Assembly: GCF_001591825.1 (NCBI RefSeq)
Contig: NZ_BCVQ01000019.1
Coordinates: forward strand, 1 to 64,000
Source of the DNA: Rossellomorea vietnamensis NBRC 101237
Lineage (GTDB): Bacteria > Bacillota > Bacilli > Bacillales > Bacillaceae_B
Length of the DNA stretch: 64,000 bases
Direction of reading: 5' to 3'
Part shown: positions 43,013 to 51,498 of the stretch, one piece after another
How positions within the stretch are numbered: the first letter of the stretch is position 1
Layout: each line of letters begins with the position of its first letter
Program-made: the position numbers and the translations under genes
Notes under the pieces: generated by a model
The model's database searches: none
The model's input: only the letters and a program-made list of their open reading frames with translations
What the model was told of the DNA's origin: nothing

Positions 43013-43828
43013 TTAATGTGCTTCTACTGCTTTATTAAGTGTTTGATAGACTTTAATTGTTGAAATATTAATTCCCATTTGCACAAATTCGATACTCATT
43101 TCGGGGCGCATGCCTGATAAAATTGGTTCAATTCCAAGTAATTTAAGGCTGTCAATCAGTTTCATGACCCCTTGTTGAAATAACGGATTCACTTCATACA
43201 CACCGGAAAGGTCAATGATCAATTGTTGTATGGAAAGCTTTTTGCACTCAAGAAGAACATGCTCTGCCATCATTTCTCCACGAACTTCATCGACTTGACC
43301 TATTAATGGCAGTACAGCCAAGTCTGAGAAGATGGGGACGACCGGCGTAGATAAGGAAAGATATTTTTCCTCAGAGATCTTCAACTGCTCATCTGCATAT
43401 TCACTATACGCTTCACAAAAAGCGGAAATCATCGTTGTGAACGATTCGTCGATATCATGTGTAATCTCCAGAAGGATCTCTTTTGTCAGAGTGTCATCAT
43501 TTTGAAGAATTACATCTTCCAATATCGCTTTTTTATACAAAGAGACTTTACTTATTGACATATTGAGAGGGATTCCTTGACCGCAAGCAAGTCCTCCAAC
43601 CTCTTTTCCCCAGTTCCTTGAATGACTCTCAAAGCTTTCCCCTTTCAGTAATCCATTCCCAATGAGTTCAATGAGCTGAACAAAATATGGCAGACTGTCA
43701 TTTCTTCTTTCCTCTATATATAGGTCGGGGTACGATGTTGCAAGTTCAGAGAAGATCGAGTTGGCGATTTCCCATTTTCTTTCAAACAATTGATCCCCAA
43801 TGGAAGTGGTGATTGTATGATGAGTCAT
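43013..43828 (-). CDS. RsbR-type STAS protein without the usual phospho-Thr
   Basis: 271 aa from ATG 43828, six nt after GGAGG. An N-terminal helical sensor domain is followed by STAS (STPVVPIFSDLAVLPLIGQV, ILSGMRPEMS). The position equivalent to the conserved DTMVAH Thr reads VNPLFQQG here, with no Thr or Ser. The region equivalent to Thr171 (IGQVDEVRG) also lacks one. It may join stressosomes but could not be phosphorylated by RsbT at those sites, or it may be a light/redox-type sensor. Confidence 0.82.
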   Translation of the reverse strand: MTHHTITTSIGDQLFERKWEIANSIFSELATSYPDLYIEERRNDSLPYFVQLIELIGNGLLKGESFESHSRNWGKEVGGLACGQGIPLNMSISKVSLYKKAILEDVILQNDDTLTKEILLEITHDIDESFTTMISAFCEAYSEYADEQLKISEEKYLSLSTPVVPIFSDLAVLPLIGQVDEVRGEMMAEHVLLECKKLSIQQLIIDLSGVYEVNPLFQQGVMKLIDSLKLLGIEPILSGMRPEMSIEFVQMGINISTIKVYQTLNKAVEAH

Positions 43829-44140
43829 TTTCATCCTCCAGTTGAATCTTTTTCCTTTAGTATAGAGTATTATGCCTATTTAGTATAGGTGAATAATAGT
43901 ATACCAGGTATATTGACAAAGAAGTAGATTTTACCATATAATTTCAATAATTTATAATATTTCCAATTTATTCGATTCGAACAATGTATTGTAAAAATAT
44001 GGTCTATGCAGCTGTTGTGTAGTAAAATCCATTAAGGTTGGGATCGTACAATGAAGATAACTGAGGTGGTGACTCTCGTCCGTAAGATTCAGTTCTTTTA
44101 GGAGGAGGGTTTTTTATTTAATTCAGGGGAGTGTTTTGAA
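43829..44140. other. Intergenic region with strong promoter and possible leader peptide
   Basis: About 310 bp. It has a promoter (annotated separately) about 200 bp before the GNAT start, so the transcript carries a long leader. A 16-codon frame (44051-44101; MKITEVVTLVRKIQFF) sits inside it; its ribosome site is weak. No known riboswitch core was recognised. Confidence 0.45.
43913..43942 (+). promoter_or_regulatory. Sigma-A promoter
   Basis: TTGACA (43913-43918), 18 bp spacer, TATAAT (43937-43942); both hexamers are consensus. Confidence 0.75.
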
Positions 44141-44716
44141 ATGAATACCGTATTAATTGATGTTCCTACAATGATAGAAACAGAAAGACTGGAACTAAGG
44201 ATGCCTCAACCGGGTGACGGTCGTGCAGTCAATGCAGCGATCAAGGCTTCCTTAACAGAATTACAGCCGTGGCTGGGCTTCGCCCGAAGTAACCCATCTG
44301 TTGAAGAAACGGAGACGAACACCCGTGAAGCACACGCCAAGTTCATTACCAGGGAAAGCCTAAGGTATTTGATCTTTTTGAAAGATACCGATGAATTCGT
44401 CGGTTCTACAGGTTTTCACAATATTGATTGGAGTGTTCGGAAATTTGAAATCGGATATTGGATCGACACCAGGATGAGTGGAAATGGATATATGGCTGAA
44501 GCGGTCGGGAAGCTAACCGAATTGGCTCTGAATGAGCTGAATGGAAAAAGAGTCGAGATAAGATGTGAATCCAAGAATGACAAAAGCAGGGCGGTTCCTG
44601 AAAGACTCGGCTATGAATTGGAAGGAATCCTTCGAAATGAAGACCTGTCAGTCGATGGAGAACGTTTAACGGATACATGTGTGTATGGGAAAATATCCGG
44701 AAGCAGAATGACATGA
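44141..44716 (+). CDS. GNAT acetyltransferase, RimJ/RimL type
   Basis: 191 aa. Opens with MIETERLELRMPQPGD, followed by FVGSTGFHNIDW, FEIGYWIDTRMSGNGYM and the C-terminal ERLGYELEGILR, the RimJ/RimL (ribosomal-protein or amino-acyl) subgroup. ATG after GGGGAG. Preceded by a long leader. A related RimL-type gene lies at 45804. Confidence 0.85.
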   Translation: MNTVLIDVPTMIETERLELRMPQPGDGRAVNAAIKASLTELQPWLGFARSNPSVEETETNTREAHAKFITRESLRYLIFLKDTDEFVGSTGFHNIDWSVRKFEIGYWIDTRMSGNGYMAEAVGKLTELALNELNGKRVEIRCESKNDKSRAVPERLGYELEGILRNEDLSVDGERLTDTCVYGKISGSRMT

Positions 44717-44798
44717 TGGAGTGCCTTTGCAAATGCAAAGACCGTTTTATAGAATGGTAATGTAATAATTTCCAATATTTCAAAAAGGAGGTTTTCAT

Positions 44799-45620
44799 AT
44801 GCAACAATACATCTGTAAAACATGTGGAGTTCAGTATGAAAAAACGTCTGAAATCCCAGAGCATTGTATGATTTGTGAGGAAGAGAGGCAATATGTCAAC
44901 CCGACTGGTCAATCCTGGACCACATTGGAAAACATGAAGGCTGAATCTTTCAGAAATAAGATCATTCTGGAAGAAACTGGTCTATACAGTGTGAAAACAT
45001 CCCCGGATTTTGCGATCGGACAGACTGCTTATCTCGTTCAACACGAAGGATTCAACTTATTATGGGACTGCATTTCATATCTTGATGAAGAAACAATCAG
45101 TGAGTTCACTAGATTGGGAGGGTTGGACGCCATTGCATTATCCCACCCACATTATTATTCTACTCAAATAGAGTGGGCGGAAGTTTTTGACGTACCCATC
45201 TATATTCACGAGGATGACCGGGAATGGGTGATGAGGAAAAGTGATCACATCGTTTATTGGTCAGGTGAATCTATTCATATACATAACGGACTCACCATCC
45301 ATCGACTTGGTGGGCACTTCAAAGGAGGTTCCGTCCTGGAATGGGAATCAGGTTTCAATGGTAAAGGCATCCTACTAACAGGGGACATTATCCAGGTAGT
45401 CGCAGACCGGGAGTGGGTCAGCTTCATGTACAGTTATCCCAACCTTATTCCCCTTCCGGCTTCAAAAGTAAAAGAGATCGCGTTAAAAGTGGATGAAATG
45501 AAGTTCGCCCGTTTATATAATGCCTTCCATCGGATTGTTAAGGAAAATGCACATGAAAGAGTGCAGGAGTCTGCCCAACGTTACGTAAGCGCCTTGGAAG
45601 GTACTTGGTTTAAGACATGA
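44799..45620 (+). CDS. MBL-fold hydrolase with N-terminal rubredoxin-like zinc knuckle
   Basis: 273 aa. Residues 1-35 carry two Cys pairs (CKTCGVQY and CMICEEER), a rubredoxin/zinc-ribbon-like knuckle. The rest is an MBL fold (LSHPHYYSTQIEW, RLGGHFKGGS, LLTGDIIQVV). The classical HxHxDH is altered to SHPHYYST, so metal binding may be incomplete. ATG nine nt after AAGGAGG. Substrate unknown. Confidence 0.82.
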   Translation: MQQYICKTCGVQYEKTSEIPEHCMICEEERQYVNPTGQSWTTLENMKAESFRNKIILEETGLYSVKTSPDFAIGQTAYLVQHEGFNLLWDCISYLDEETISEFTRLGGLDAIALSHPHYYSTQIEWAEVFDVPIYIHEDDREWVMRKSDHIVYWSGESIHIHNGLTIHRLGGHFKGGSVLEWESGFNGKGILLTGDIIQVVADREWVSFMYSYPNLIPLPASKVKEIALKVDEMKFARLYNAFHRIVKENAHERVQESAQRYVSALEGTWFKT

Positions 45621-45754
45621 AATTAAACCGATATTGAACGGGTTGGTTCACTGTGAGGATGCATCTGTTAAATGAGCTGCTTTGGATAAAGTCATGAACA
45701 TGATCGGGGAAGAGGTAACGAGGCATATGGATTGATTAAAGCGGATAGAACATA

Positions 45755-45791
45755 AAAACAACCGGTTTTCTTCAAAAAATCCGGTTGTTTT
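45755..45791. terminator. Bidirectional terminator
   Basis: AAAACAACCGG / CCGGTTGTTTT perfect 11 bp arms between convergent genes. Confidence 0.87.
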
Positions 45792-45803
45792 ATTCCGTTG
45801 ATT

Positions 45804-46349
45804 TTATGAAACCGGCCAATCTTTTTTTAACATACTATAGGTTACAATGTCTTCATAATGATCATATAACCACTGCCCATCCCGTGTGATCCCTTCTTTT
45901 GTAAAACCTAAACGGGCTGGAATCCCTATGCTTTTCCCATTGTTGAGGGCACATTGGATTTCCACCCTGTTCAGATCCAATTCGTTAAATAAATAGTTTA
46001 ACAGGGAAGAAACAGAACGTGTGATGATTCCTTTTCCTTGTGCTTCTTCTGTAAGGAGATATCCGATGCTCGTGCTCCGATTTTTCCAATCGATATAATG
46101 CAACCCGATCATACCGACCAACCTTCCATGATAACGTATCCCTGCATCAAATCCGTTGTTATCCGCATAATTCCGGATCCAGATAGGGATGACCGGCTCT
46201 AGATCCTCTGGTGATCGGCGTTTATCGACCCACAGAAGCCACGGACGAAGATGATCCCGGTTCGAATCAATCAGTTCATATAATTCCTCCTTATGGTGCT
46301 GTTGAAATAGCTCGATTGAAATCTCTTTATCTACTGTAAATGAAAACAT
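45804..46349 (-). CDS. GNAT acetyltransferase, YdaF/RimL type
   Basis: 181 aa. LRPWLLWVDKRRSPED, GMIGLHYIDW, IGYLLTEEAQGKGIIT and ARLGFTKEGITRDGQW match the RimL/YdaF family (ribosomal-protein serine-type acetylation in relatives). ATG after AAAGGAGATG. Confidence 0.86.
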   Translation of the reverse strand: MFSFTVDKEISIELFQQHHKEELYELIDSNRDHLRPWLLWVDKRRSPEDLEPVIPIWIRNYADNNGFDAGIRYHGRLVGMIGLHYIDWKNRSTSIGYLLTEEAQGKGIITRSVSSLLNYLFNELDLNRVEIQCALNNGKSIGIPARLGFTKEGITRDGQWLYDHYEDIVTYSMLKKDWPVS

Positions 46350-46472
46350 GGAAACATCTCCTTTATAATATTTAGAAAATTATACCATGTTTGTTGATTC
46401 GTAGAACAAAATGTATGGATATAAAGGGGATTTATTTTATAATAGTAGAAAATAGTTGAAGGAGGTGGTGAC

Positions 46473-46568
46473 ATGGTAATGAGATCGATCTTGCCAGAGT
46501 CCCAAGCGTCTCATGCAAAGCCTATTATTAGAAAGGCGACACTTTGCATGGGATGGTATCTAATTTGA
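46473..46568 (+). CDS. Possible 31-residue small protein with internal hairpin
   Basis: ATG 46473 is preceded by the strong site GAAGGAGGTGG. The frame encodes MVMRSILPESQ...TLCMGWYLI, ending TGA. Within it CATGCAAAG (46512) and CTTTGCATG (46542) form a perfect 9 bp inverted repeat. It could be a small protein, a leader peptide for the CD3324 gene downstream, or a small RNA. No family recognised. Confidence 0.4.
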   Translation: MVMRSILPESQASHAKPIIRKATLCMGWYLI

Positions 46569-46649
46569 TCGCCCTGAAAGTTCATTTCTAGTAAGTCGGC
46601 TTTGCACCTTATTGACTGAATTCAGATAGAAGATAAGGAGCTGACTGAA

Positions 46650-46916
46650 ATGAAATATGTAAAAGCGGAAAGTGTGTTACCTCAATCATTGGTAAAAGAG
46701 ATCCAAAAATATGTACAGGGGGAAACCCTTTATATACCGAAACCGAAAGCGGAGCACCGAAAGTGGGGGAGCCGTTCCGGAAGTAGAAGGATCATTGATG
46801 AACGAAATGCCAAAATCAAAGCCGCTTTCTCAAATGGAAAGCCGATCCAAGAATTGGCCTGTGAATATTATCTTTCAAGTGAAACAATCAAGAAAATTGT
46901 CTACAAAAAGCACTGA
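46650..46916 (+). CDS. CD3324 family putative HTH protein
   Basis: 88 aa, basic. Opens MKYVKAESVLPQSLVKEIQ, contains GETLYIPKP and a C-terminal helix-turn-helix (IQELACEYYLSSETIKKIVYK), matching the CD3324/Mor-like group. Probably DNA-binding. ATG ten nt after AAGGAG. The stop lies within its own terminator. Confidence 0.8.
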   Translation: MKYVKAESVLPQSLVKEIQKYVQGETLYIPKPKAEHRKWGSRSGSRRIIDERNAKIKAAFSNGKPIQELACEYYLSSETIKKIVYKKH

Positions 46917-46935
46917 GTTGTATCGGTGCTTTTTT
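46905..46935 (+). terminator. Intrinsic terminator overlapping the stop codon
   Basis: AAAAAGCACTGA / TCGGTGCTTTTTT stem. The TGA stop of the CD3324-like gene is in the left arm. Confidence 0.82.
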
Positions 46936-47070
46936 CAGTGTATAGATTAGTTCTAAGTGAAACTCTACATATCCAGAAAGCATATAAGGGTATATAGTAT
47001 ATAAGAGAGCACATTCGTATCTGCGTGGCAGAAAAAAGTGCAAAATGTTTTAGATTTAGGAGCGATAACG

Positions 47071-47709
47071 ATGGATCCATTTATTCGAAATGATCAATAT
47101 AATTTCATTAAGTATCAAACACAGGCGCTGATTAACGGGTATTCAACCGTTAATGATCTTGGTGTTCTCGAAGCATTGAGGGGACTCGTGTACGATAAGG
47201 TGATGAATCTATTCGAAGACCTATCCCCATTGCAGCAAAAGGAACTCCAATCGATTGTTACTATCCGTGATACAGAGCAAGCAGAGGATTTTCTGATTGG
47301 ACTAAAGCCATTCGTAATCCCTTTTCCTGCATTGAGTGATTCCGCAGTGAAAAAATTATTCCCAAAGGTAAAAAAGTTAAAAACACCTGCATTGGATGAA
47401 ATAGAGTTAAAAGAAATTTCCTATCTAGGCTGGAACGACTACGGTCAGGAAAGGAAATATATCGTTGCTGAATTCGAAGGGAAGTTGAGAGGCTTTAAAG
47501 GGACATTCAAAAACAGCAGCAAGAAAGGGCTTTGTACGATATGTAACACGTTTGGAAGTGTTGGTTTTTACCTTTCCGAATCCAAAACGTCTGCTCATGG
47601 AACCTTTGTAAAGAAGGGGAATTATATTTGTCAGGATAGTGTTGAATGTAATGAAAAGCTGAAAGATAAAGAGAAATTGGATGATTTTATCCAACGGATC
47701 AATCATTAA
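47071..47709 (+). CDS. FusB/FusC-type EF-G-binding protein
   Basis: 212 aa from ATG 47071, after AGGAG (an upstream in-frame start at 47038 lacks a site). The N-terminal helical domain has YNFIKYQTQALINGY. The C-terminal domain carries a zinc finger (CTICNTFG, a His, and ICQDSVECNEK) as in FusB/FBP_C proteins. These bind EF-G and rescue it from fusidic-acid-stalled ribosomes. Chromosomal relatives occur in Bacillus and Listeria without proven resistance roles. It is 162 bp upstream of rlmN. Confidence 0.87.
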   Translation: MDPFIRNDQYNFIKYQTQALINGYSTVNDLGVLEALRGLVYDKVMNLFEDLSPLQQKELQSIVTIRDTEQAEDFLIGLKPFVIPFPALSDSAVKKLFPKVKKLKTPALDEIELKEISYLGWNDYGQERKYIVAEFEGKLRGFKGTFKNSSKKGLCTICNTFGSVGFYLSESKTSAHGTFVKKGNYICQDSVECNEKLKDKEKLDDFIQRINH

Positions 47710-47712
47710 GAC

Positions 47713-47748
47713 CATACGCTGGGTAAAGTTCCCGGCATATGTTTTTTT
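47713..47748 (+). terminator. Intrinsic terminator
   Basis: CATACGCTGGG / CCCGGCATATG imperfect arms followed by seven T. Confidence 0.78.
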
Positions 47749-47871
47749 ATCTTTATACTATATTACGGAATTCCAATTCTTCTCAACACTTATAAATCCC
47801 TTGAAACATTCCCATACTTTAAGTAGTATAGATAAGTAGAAAATTGTAGAGTTTCGAAATGAGGGTTTTAA

Positions 47872-48942
47872 ATGGAAAAGAAATCCATATATGGATTAAC
47901 ATTAGATCAACTGACAACTTGGCTTGTTGAAAATGGACAAAAGAAATTCCGTGCGGCTCAAGTGTGGGATTGGCTATATAAAAAGAGAGTGACAAACTTT
48001 GCGGATATGAAGAATTTGAACGCTGACTGTGTTCAGCTACTGGACGATCACTTCTATCTTCACACGCTTACACAAGAGGTTAAACAGGAATCGAAGGACG
48101 GTACGATCAAATTCTTGTTTAAACTTGAAGATGGTAATCTGATCGAGACCGTTCTGATGCGTTTTAACTATGGCTTGAGTGTGTGTGTCACGACACAAGT
48201 GGGCTGTAACATCGGATGTACATTCTGTGCAAGTGGACTCTTGAAGAAGAACCGTGATTTATCAAGCGGCGAGATTGTCGAACAGATCATGAATGTTCAA
48301 CATCATTTAGATGAAGCAGGAAATGGAGAGCGTGTCAGTCACATCGTGGTGATGGGGATTGGTGAACCATTTGATAACTACGATAATATGATGGACTTCT
48401 TCCGTGTCGTGAATGATCAGAAGGGTCTTTCCATCGGAGCGCGCCATATTACCGTTTCCACAAGTGGACTGGCTGATAAAATTTACAAATTTGCCGATGA
48501 GAATATTCAAATCAACTTGGCCGTATCTCTTCACGCACCAAACAACGAATTGCGTACAAGGATCATGAAGATCAACCGTGCGTATCCGCTCGAGAAGTTA
48601 ATGCCAGCGATTGATTACTATTTAGAAAAAACAAATCGCCGCATAACATTTGAATATATCTTGTTGAGTGATGTGAACGATCATAAGGAAGAAGCTCTCC
48701 AGTTGGCGAAACTGTTGAAGAATAAGCGTCATCTTTCATACGTCAACCTGATTCCTTACAATCCGGTCGACGAACACAATCAATATCAACGTAGTACGAA
48801 AGAAGCCATCGTTGAATTCTATGGTACCTTACTGGAACATGGCATCAACTGTGGCGTACGTGTTGAGCAGGGGACAGATATCGACGCAGCCTGTGGTCAG
48901 TTGAGAAGTAAACAAATCAAGAAGGATAAAGTAAAATCGTAA
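47872..48942 (+). CDS. rlmN: Radical-SAM 23S rRNA A2503 / tRNA A37 methyltransferase
   Basis: 356 aa. The radical-SAM cluster motif is CNIGCTFC (Cys spaced 3 and 2, about residue 112). The catalytic Cys pair partner lies in DAACGQLR near the C-terminus. [13 protein letters not shown] and HITVSTSGL are family signatures. It methylates C2 of A2503 and tRNA A37. It is closer in pattern to the Listeria/Enterococcus-type RlmN ([17 protein letters not shown]) than to B. subtilis YloN, so it may be a second paralog. It is not Cfr, as key Cfr stretches are absent. Confidence 0.93.
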   Translation: MEKKSIYGLTLDQLTTWLVENGQKKFRAAQVWDWLYKKRVTNFADMKNLNADCVQLLDDHFYLHTLTQEVKQESKDGTIKFLFKLEDGNLIETVLMRFNYGLSVCVTTQVGCNIGCTFCASGLLKKNRDLSSGEIVEQIMNVQHHLDEAGNGERVSHIVVMGIGEPFDNYDNMMDFFRVVNDQKGLSIGARHITVSTSGLADKIYKFADENIQINLAVSLHAPNNELRTRIMKINRAYPLEKLMPAIDYYLEKTNRRITFEYILLSDVNDHKEEALQLAKLLKNKRHLSYVNLIPYNPVDEHNQYQRSTKEAIVEFYGTLLEHGINCGVRVEQGTDIDAACGQLRSKQIKKDKVKS

Positions 48943-48956
48943 TATGTATATATGGA

Positions 48957-48996
48957 GCACATGAATTCCTAATGGGGATTTATGTGCTTTTTTTTA
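48957..48996 (+). terminator. Intrinsic terminator
   Basis: GCACATGAATTCC / GGGATTTATGTGC stem followed by eight T. Confidence 0.88.
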
Positions 48997-49041
48997 TGAT
49001 TTTAAAAAGTTGAAACTTTTGTTCGATTAATATTGAATTTA

Positions 49042-49063
49042 ACATTCTATAATTATAGAATGT
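49042..49063. promoter_or_regulatory. Perfect 22 bp palindromic operator covering a -10 box
   Basis: The half-site ACATTCTATAA and its complement form an uninterrupted palindrome. It contains TATAAT (49048-49053), so a bound regulator would block the promoter. It lies 38 bp before the ArsR-type regulator, suggesting autoregulation. Confidence 0.78.
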
Positions 49064-49100
49064 ATGTAGAAAGAAATTTTTGGAAAAGGGGTGTTTGAAT

Positions 49101-50147
49101 ATGGATGTACTTCATATGACCAGTCGGAAGAGAGAAACATACGAGGTGAGAATCGAATCATCCCTTCTATGGGAGAGTGCTTTAGGGATTGCCGCCATCA
49201 CTAACACTAGGCTCATTGATACGCTGGAAAAACCCAAAGCATCATGGGATAAATTAAAAAAGTCTCTATCTAAATCCCTGATCCGGGAGTTAGATTATGT
49301 AGAAAAGAATAATACTTGGAAATCCCTTCTCCTGTTATTGCATCAAAGAGGATTTGGTTCATTACAAGAGTTCATCACGTTTTTAGATGATTTGGAAGAT
49401 GAAGAAATTAAATACCTCTGCATTCCCTACATAGGGCTTAAATTTCAAGAACTTCGAATGCTTGCATCAAAGGGTGATGTGCCATCACGGAACAGATTAA
49501 AGGACCAGACGGATGATAACCCATATTATCCAGGCTATATTGAATTCATTTGCACGACGAATGTCCACAAACTTAAGACGCACTTAATGGGTGTAATGTC
49601 CAGATGGTATGAAGAAGTGATTCTACCTGAAAAAGAAACGCTATCTGCAATATTGACAAGGGACAGACAGTCAAAGGTGGAGATGAGTAAAAAGCTGAGT
49701 CCCGAGGCTTTGGTGGAATGGGCCACCGGCGGCATCACCTATTTACCCGAGCCGGCTGTCCACACAGTACTCCTCATTCCCCAGTCCATTTACCGTCCTT
49801 GGAATGTCGAAGGGGATATTGAAGGAGTCAAGGTGTTTTATTATCCTGTCGCAAACGAAAGTATCTATCCCGATGACAAGGATATGCCAAGTTATTTTCT
49901 CGTCCAGAAGCATAAGGCACTTGGGGATGAAGCCCGCTTGCGAATGGTGAAATTCTTGAAGGGGTCAGAACGGACGCTCCAGGAAATCACCAATGAACTG
50001 GGCATGGGAAAATCAACGGTCCACCACCATTTGAAAATTCTCAGGTCGGCTAGGCTTGTTGAAACCCTTGATGGGAAGTATCGCCTGAAAGAGAATGCCG
50101 TTCAATCATTATCCAATGAATTGAAGCACTATTTAACAAAGGAATAA
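49101..50147 (+). CDS. ArsR-type winged-helix regulator with large N-terminal domain
   Basis: 348 aa from ATG 49101, after AAAAGGGG. Residues about 270-345 are an ArsR winged helix (HKALGDEARLRMVKFLKG, LGMGKSTVHHHLKIL, ARLVETLDGKYRL). The first 260 residues have no strict match I can name but resemble DUF5937-type sensor regions. It is followed 13 bp later by an MFS efflux gene, so it probably senses the efflux substrate. A palindromic operator lies upstream. Confidence 0.85.
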   Translation: MDVLHMTSRKRETYEVRIESSLLWESALGIAAITNTRLIDTLEKPKASWDKLKKSLSKSLIRELDYVEKNNTWKSLLLLLHQRGFGSLQEFITFLDDLEDEEIKYLCIPYIGLKFQELRMLASKGDVPSRNRLKDQTDDNPYYPGYIEFICTTNVHKLKTHLMGVMSRWYEEVILPEKETLSAILTRDRQSKVEMSKKLSPEALVEWATGGITYLPEPAVHTVLLIPQSIYRPWNVEGDIEGVKVFYYPVANESIYPDDKDMPSYFLVQKHKALGDEARLRMVKFLKGSERTLQEITNELGMGKSTVHHHLKILRSARLVETLDGKYRLKENAVQSLSNELKHYLTKE

Positions 50148-50160
50148 AGGGGTGTCCAGA

Positions 50161-51387
50161 ATGGGAGAGCGTGCGGTCAAGCTTAGTGAATGGGGCGATT
50201 TCCCACCTTTAAAGAAAAATTATCCTGTTTTCAGGTTTATGGGTGGAAATTTGATTTCATTTTTCGGAGATCAGATCTATTTCATTGCCATTCCACTTAT
50301 GGTTTTATCTATAACGGGGTCACCTGTGAGCATGGGAATTGTAGCGGCACTTGAGAGATTACCGATTTTGTTGCAGCCTTTCGCAGGAGTTTTGTCCGAT
50401 CGATTCAACCGGAAGCGTCTGCTGCTTTTTTGCGATTTAGGGCGGTGCATACTTGTCGGGATCATCGGGATTCTATTTATAAAGGGTACGCTTGAGATGT
50501 GGATGGTATATCCAGTGGTCTTTGGTATTGGATCATTAAGTCAAATCTATAATACTTCTCAATTTGCTTCAATTCCAGGTCTGGTAAGAAGAAAGGACCT
50601 TCAAGCCGTGAATTCATTGAATTCCGGGATGTTTAATTCAGCTCTATTTTTAGCACCTGGTATAGGTGGGTTGATCATTTCTTTTTTTAATCCAGGGTAT
50701 GCCCTGTTGGTGAACAGCGTCAGTTTTCTCGTCTCATTTCTTGCCATTGCAAGTCTCAGGATGAAGAGGAATGAGAGAGATTCATCGAGAGCTTCCGTAT
50801 GGGGGGAGATCAAGGAGGGATTTGAATTCGTTCTAAAGACCAAACCGATTTTGTATACAAACCTTGCCATGGTATCTTCCGTATTTGGAACAACGTTGTT
50901 CCTCACATTAATAGTGTTTCACTTGAAAGATTCCGTGAATATGAATACGGTTATGATAGGCTGGTTGTTGTCAGCTGGCGGAGTGGGTGCCATTATAGGT
51001 GCGGTGACGTCTACCTGCTTTCGGAAATGGTTTTCTTATAGAAGCATATTATTTACGGCCTCTGTGGTCGGCGGACTTTCGATTCTATCTTTCGGATTGA
51101 TGGAATCGTATTTCTGGCTCGTGGTCATGAACGCAGTAGGGACCTTTTGTGCTTCAATGATGAGTCCCTGCATCATTACGATCCGACAAACTCTGTCCCC
51201 CGATCACTTATTGGGGAGGGTGCAGGCAACGAGCCGTCTCATGACGTGGGTCCTCATGCCGATCGCCGCATTTCTGGCAGGGATACTAGCAGAAGCAATG
51301 GGAACCAGCCTCACCATCGTACTTGCCGGAGCGATCTCGACACTCGCCTCCATACCATACCTGCATCATAGCTTAAAAGATCAGTAG
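50161..51387 (+). CDS. MFS efflux transporter
   Basis: 408 aa from ATG 50161, nine nt after AAAGGGG. About twelve transmembrane helices. Motif-A-like sequence GVLSDRFNRKRLL lies between helices 2 and 3, and IGSLSQIYNTSQFASIPGLV follows. It matches the MFS_3/EntS/macrolide-exporter group. It is paired with the ArsR-type regulator in a likely operon for drug or metabolite export. The stop shares its last base with a GAGGGACGGACCTC repeat. Confidence 0.88.
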   Translation: MGERAVKLSEWGDFPPLKKNYPVFRFMGGNLISFFGDQIYFIAIPLMVLSITGSPVSMGIVAALERLPILLQPFAGVLSDRFNRKRLLLFCDLGRCILVGIIGILFIKGTLEMWMVYPVVFGIGSLSQIYNTSQFASIPGLVRRKDLQAVNSLNSGMFNSALFLAPGIGGLIISFFNPGYALLVNSVSFLVSFLAIASLRMKRNERDSSRASVWGEIKEGFEFVLKTKPILYTNLAMVSSVFGTTLFLTLIVFHLKDSVNMNTVMIGWLLSAGGVGAIIGAVTSTCFRKWFSYRSILFTASVVGGLSILSFGLMESYFWLVVMNAVGTFCASMMSPCIITIRQTLSPDHLLGRVQATSRLMTWVLMPIAAFLAGILAEAMGTSLTIVLAGAISTLASIPYLHHSLKDQ

Positions 51388-51400
51388 AGGGACGGACCTC
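51387..51400 (-). repeat. GGTCCGTCCCT dispersed repeat next to a stop codon
   Basis: GAGGGACGGACCTC starts on the last base of the MFS TAG stop. Third case in the window of a copy abutting a stop codon. Confidence 0.82.
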
Positions 51401-51498
51401 ATACGTTCATTATGGTAGGATGGGAGTAGCATATTATTGGTATAGACATGAAGGTTTTATTCATTATGAAATAAAAGGACTCAGAAAGGGGAAAAGGG

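Noticed and set aside
44045-44110. Possible T-box (GAGGTGGTGACTC) upstream of the GNAT gene
   Set aside because: Lacks the TGGNACC core and stem I features; not a T-box.
47872-48942. Cfr-type resistance methyltransferase
   Set aside because: The radical-SAM protein has RlmN signatures ([19 protein letters not shown]) and lacks Cfr-specific stretches.
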